From: Lachnospiraceae bacterium YSB2008
GTDB taxonomy: Bacteria; Bacillota; Clostridia; Lachnospirales; Lachnospiraceae
Assembly: GCA_000687655.1 (NCBI GenBank)
Contig: JHWR01000013.1
Coordinates: 32,195-96,194 of the forward strand
Length of the DNA: 64,000 bases
Direction of reading: 5' to 3'
The translations under genes and the position numbers were made by a program. The notes beneath the pieces are model-generated. The model was not told where the DNA came from. It made no database searches and saw only the letters and a list, made by a program, of their open reading frames with translations. Positions 61,325 through 64,000 of the stretch are shown one piece after another. The stretch's first letter is position 1; each line of letters starts with the position of its first letter.

Positions 61325-61440
61325 CAATGGATATAAACTTTGTTTACGATTATATATCATTGCTTTTTATGTGATTTAGTGTTATCATAGGCTAGTATAG
61401 GTATTGTAGTTACTAAAATTCAGGTAAGGGGCAGAGTTAC

Positions 61441-62031
61441 ATGAATTATTCAGAAGTTATGGACTTCGTCAAACAGAAAACTGCCGACAGCAGCCGACCT
61501 TCGAATTATCCATTCAGAAGCAGGTATGAGCACACTATGAGGGTGTATAGATGGGCTATAAGACTGCAGGCAAAGCTTGGCGGAAATCTAGATGTTATAG
61601 TTCTTGCAGCACTACTTCATGATGTCGGATGGGAGGAAGGAAGAGACCATGCAGAGGTTAGCGCTGAGATAGCGGTTGATTATCTTGACAGCATAGGTAT
61701 TGATCCTGATACCATCACCAGAGTTGGTGAGATCATCATGATACACGAGGACAAAGACACAGATAAGGAGCTTTCACTCGAGGCAAAGATAGTTATGGAT
61801 GCGGACCTTCTTGATGAGGTCGGTGCTATCGAAGTGCTTTGGGATGCTATGGCTGCGGCAAGTATGGAAGAACCGAGCTACAAGAAAGCTTATTACAGAA
61901 TAAAAGAGTATTACAGAACCAATAAACCTAAGATCAAGAGATGTAAGACTGATCCGGCAAGGACAGAGTACTCGAAGAGAATGCAGCTCTTGGAAGGTTA
62001 TATATATCAGCTGGAACGTGAATTGTTCTAA
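61441..62031 (+). CDS. HD-domain phosphohydrolase
   Basis: A 196-residue protein with a full HD metal-binding pattern: H in SRYEHTMRV, then HD in AALLHDVGW, H in IMIHEDKD and D in IVMDADLLDEVG. Such proteins remove phosphate groups from nucleotides or related molecules; the substrate is not known. It is followed 14 bp later by a small membrane protein gene. Confidence 0.85.
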   Translation: MNYSEVMDFVKQKTADSSRPSNYPFRSRYEHTMRVYRWAIRLQAKLGGNLDVIVLAALLHDVGWEEGRDHAEVSAEIAVDYLDSIGIDPDTITRVGEIIMIHEDKDTDKELSLEAKIVMDADLLDEVGAIEVLWDAMAAASMEEPSYKKAYYRIKEYYRTNKPKIKRCKTDPARTEYSKRMQLLEGYIYQLERELF

Positions 62032-62045
62032 GGAGGTTTAAAAAA

Positions 62046-62528
62046 ATGGGTAACAAAATAGTAAAAGGTATTCTTGCAGTAATTATAGTAGCCGCAATTC
62101 TTGTTGGTATTTATTTTGCACTTCCGGGCTCTATAAAGTATTCAATTAATGAATTCTATCAGACTAACTTCGATGAGGATGCGGAGAAACTTATAAAAGA
62201 GTACAAGGCTATGAAGGCTCCCGGAACAGAGAAGACTTTTGAGCAGATTATGGCAGCAAAGTGCAAGAGTCACAACTGGTATGTTGAGACAATAGTTAAG
62301 GATAGTACATATAAGGTACATCTTAATGGTTACAAAGTTGACGTTGTATATCCAAAGGAAGACGGAAGCAACAATCAGCATTTCACAAATACACATATTG
62401 AATATACATTTGATGTTACTGTTCAGCCTGATGGAACTCATAAGAATACAGGATGGCATTTCCTTGTAGATGGAAATGAGAAGCCTGAGTATGACAAGAA
62501 GACATCAATCAAAGCACTCGGACAGTAA
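62046..62528 (+). CDS. Small membrane-anchored or secreted protein of unknown function
   Basis: This encodes 160 residues. An N-terminal hydrophobic helix (GILAVIIVAAILVGIYFAL) is an uncleaved anchor or signal. The rest is a soluble domain of about 125 residues with a single Cys and alternating beta pattern (WYVETIVKDSTYKVHLNG, HIEYTFDVTVQPDG, GWHFLVDGNEK). AAGGAGGTTTAAAAAA precedes the start. I do not recognise a family. Probably co-transcribed with the HD gene. Confidence 0.78.
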   Translation: MGNKIVKGILAVIIVAAILVGIYFALPGSIKYSINEFYQTNFDEDAEKLIKEYKAMKAPGTEKTFEQIMAAKCKSHNWYVETIVKDSTYKVHLNGYKVDVVYPKEDGSNNQHFTNTHIEYTFDVTVQPDGTHKNTGWHFLVDGNEKPEYDKKTSIKALGQ

Positions 62529-62559
62529 GACGATTCAATAATCAGTATATGTATATAAC

Positions 62560-62595
62560 AAATAAGCGGACAGGTTTAAACCTGTCCGCTTATTT
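62560..62595. terminator. Perfect 36-bp palindromic bidirectional terminator
   Basis: The sequence from 62560 to 62577 (AAATAAGCGGACAGGTTT) is followed by its exact reverse complement to 62595. It lies between two convergent genes and can end transcripts from both. Confidence 0.85.
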
Positions 62596-62620
62596 GCTAT
62601 ACGATTATAAATAAAAAGTA

Positions 62621-63697
62621 CTATTGATAATTCTGATTATATAAGTCCTCGATTATCGAGCATATCATGCTGACAGCATCTTCTTCAGAATCGCCGCTCA
62701 TTGCATTTATATAAGAGTCTTTATTTGCAGTTACCTCTTCTATGGCTGAAATGATGATATCGTCTGAAAGTTCTTCATCATTCAGAACTTTGCTGTATCC
62801 GCTTTTTTCAAATGACTGGGCATTCAGTATCTGATCGCCTCGGCTTGCAGAAAGCGGAAGAGGAATGAGTATGTTTGGTTTCTTGAGAGCTTTAAGCTCG
62901 CATATTGCATTTGCACCGGCACGTGATATGACGATGTCGGCAAGAGCAAACATATCAGCAAGTTCAGCTTTTACATATTCATATTGAGCATATCCTGAAA
63001 GCCCATCTTTGCCGGGATCCTTTTTACCTTCACCGCAGATATGAATAACATTATAGCTTTTAAGAATTGTATCAAGTGCATGATGAATGGCATTGTTTAC
63101 GGAAACGCTGCCTGTGCTTCCACCGACTACGAGTATGGTCGGCTTTTTCTCGGCGAAACCACAAAAAGAGAATGCTTTATCAGCATCACCGCTGAAGAGC
63201 TCTTTTCTGATAGGGGTTCCTGTTACAACAGCCTTTCCCTCGGGGAAAGAAGCGGCAGTTTCAGGGAAGTTGCAGCATACCCTGTTTGCCTTAGGCAGTA
63301 CCAGTCTGTTTGCAAGACCGGGTGTCATATCTGATTCATGTATAACTACAGGAATGCGGAGCATTTCTGCAGCAAAAACAACAGGAACACTTACAAAACC
63401 GCCCTTTGAGAAAATAACGTCAGGTTTGATCCTTTTGAGAAGCTTTACTGCCTGGTGCCAGCCCTTCTGAACCCGGAAAGGATCGGAGATATTCTTAAGG
63501 TCGAAATACCTTCTGAGTTTTCCGGATGATATACCATGGTATGGTATACCGGTTTCCTTAATCAGATTCTTCTCTATACCTTCATAGCTGCCAATGTATT
63601 CTATATCGTAGCCGAGCTCTTTGAGCTTCGGGATCAAAGCTATATTGGGTGTTACATGTCCGGCAGTACCGCCGCCGGTAAGAACTATCTTTTTCAC
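62621..63697 (-). CDS. murG: UDP-GlcNAc--lipid I N-acetylglucosaminyltransferase
   Basis: A 358-residue peripheral membrane glycosyltransferase (GT28) that turns lipid I into lipid II. The N-terminal GGGTAGHVTPNIALI loop, FSKGGFVSVPVVFAAEML, HESDMTPGLANRL, VVGGSTGSVSVNNAI, and ISRAGANAICELKALKKPNILIPLP define MurG. The flippase MurJ is encoded at 23 kb. The gene is divergent from a Q/P-rich protein gene at the right edge. Confidence 0.95.
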   Translation of the reverse strand: MKKIVLTGGGTAGHVTPNIALIPKLKELGYDIEYIGSYEGIEKNLIKETGIPYHGISSGKLRRYFDLKNISDPFRVQKGWHQAVKLLKRIKPDVIFSKGGFVSVPVVFAAEMLRIPVVIHESDMTPGLANRLVLPKANRVCCNFPETAASFPEGKAVVTGTPIRKELFSGDADKAFSFCGFAEKKPTILVVGGSTGSVSVNNAIHHALDTILKSYNVIHICGEGKKDPGKDGLSGYAQYEYVKAELADMFALADIVISRAGANAICELKALKKPNILIPLPLSASRGDQILNAQSFEKSGYSKVLNDEELSDDIIISAIEEVTANKDSYINAMSGDSEEDAVSMICSIIEDLYNQNYQ

Positions 63698-63804
63698 TGC
63701 TCAACCTCCGTGAAAATATATGTTTTGATGTTTTTTGTTAATATGAACTGATGCTAATTCTAACATATTTTTCGTTGAGTGTATATATTCTCGACCTTTT
63801 TTCG

Positions 63805-63833
63805 TTGTTATTGTAAAGAGATAGTATTATAAT
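63805..63833 (+). promoter_or_regulatory. Promoter for the gene at the right edge
   Basis: TTGTTA at 63805-63810 and TATAAT at 63828-63833, 17-bp spacer. Confidence 0.65.
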
Positions 63834-63890
63834 GTTGTAGATTATAGGTTCAAACAGACTACTATCCGATTGATCAAGGAGGATATTCAA

Positions 63891-64000
63891 ATGGATGATA
63901 TAGAAAGAACTACGGTAATACAGAATCCTGTACCACCGACAGCGTCACAGCAGCCACAGCAGCAGGGATGGCAGCAGGCACCACAGGCGCCTCAGCAGAC
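63891..64000 (+). CDS. N-terminal part of a Q/P-rich protein (partial)
   Basis: ATG 63891 follows AAGGAGGATATTCAA. The 36 residues in the window start MDDIERTTVIQNPVPPTA and then become almost pure Gln, Pro, Ala and Trp (QQGWQQAPQAP). Such a disordered head usually precedes a membrane or zinc-ribbon protein in this group of bacteria, but the rest lies outside the window. Confidence 0.7.
   Translation, partial: MDDIERTTVIQNPVPPTASQQPQQQGWQQAPQAPQQ

Noticed and set aside
1..64000. Prophage, IS element or integrative element
   Set aside because: No transposase, integrase, capsid or conjugation gene was seen on either strand.

Overview
The window looks like a chromosomal segment of a low-to-mid GC Clostridia genome, most likely Lachnospiraceae (Butyrivibrio/Coprococcus-like). 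The grounds are a glmS ribozyme upstream of glmS, a large Alu-type SRP RNA, an NfnAB transhydrogenase, strong GGAGG ribosome sites, TTGACA/TATAAT promoters with frequent extended TGn -10 boxes, and many family-typical unknown membrane proteins. The genus is inference. No IS, prophage, CRISPR array or rRNA is visible. Most genes are housekeeping and lie on the plus strand.

Layout. 1-3.5 kb: a Bat-like aerotolerance operon (DUF58 tail, small membrane protein, two VWA proteins, TPR protein). 3.6-8.3 kb: a DUF975 membrane protein with tyrosine-rich repeats, a GC-rich hairpin array, ppa-pyrB-pyrI and murA. 8.4-12.7 kb: metG and the convergent tex, separated by a 154-nt foldback element. 12.8-15.3 kb: a LytS-like kinase with a SARP-type response regulator, a frameshifted small membrane gene and a REP-like palindrome. 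15.3-17.6 kb: glmS ribozyme, glmS and tRNA-Ser(CGA). 17.7-25.9 kb: two small membrane proteins, larB-larC, nfnA-nfnB, murJ and a DUF815 ATPase. 25.9-31.8 kb: a large periplasmic-binding-like/EAL/beta-repeat protein, nth, a 35-residue membrane peptide and a VanW protein. 31.9-35.3 kb: HypE/PurM-like protein, Lrp regulator, aminotransferase and a lipoprotein. 35.4-43.2 kb: a DivIVA-like coiled coil, a PAS/GAF sensor coupled to an MreB paralogue, recD2, comFC (start apparently lost by a 1-base shift) and ddl. 43.3-46.8 kb, minus strand: malQ-plsC-unknown-CPBP protease homologue. 47-50.5 kb: an unrecognised 1152-residue protein with an internally duplicated kinase-like module. 50.5-57.2 kb: aminotransferase, rsmA, tadA, GH2 glycosidase and PrsW protease. 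57.2-61 kb: three unknown membrane-anchored proteins. 61-64 kb: SRP RNA, HD protein, a small membrane protein, murG and the start of a Q/P-rich protein.

Functional themes. Envelope building is well represented (murA, glmS, murJ, ddl, murG, MreB paralogue, DivIVA-like, VanW, PlsC). The most unusual material is the duplicated kinase-like giant at 47.0-50.5 kb and the DivIVA-like protein with a cysteine every 11 residues beside a sensor-MreB pair. Close behind are the sugar-binding-like/EAL/beta-repeat fusion and a group of membrane proteins with zinc ribbons and Q/Y/G/P-rich repeat tails.

Two genes (14.96 kb and comFC at 41.46 kb) each appear broken by a single-base shift, so either sequencing error or recent decay should be considered. 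All family calls come from reading motifs; no database search was run.
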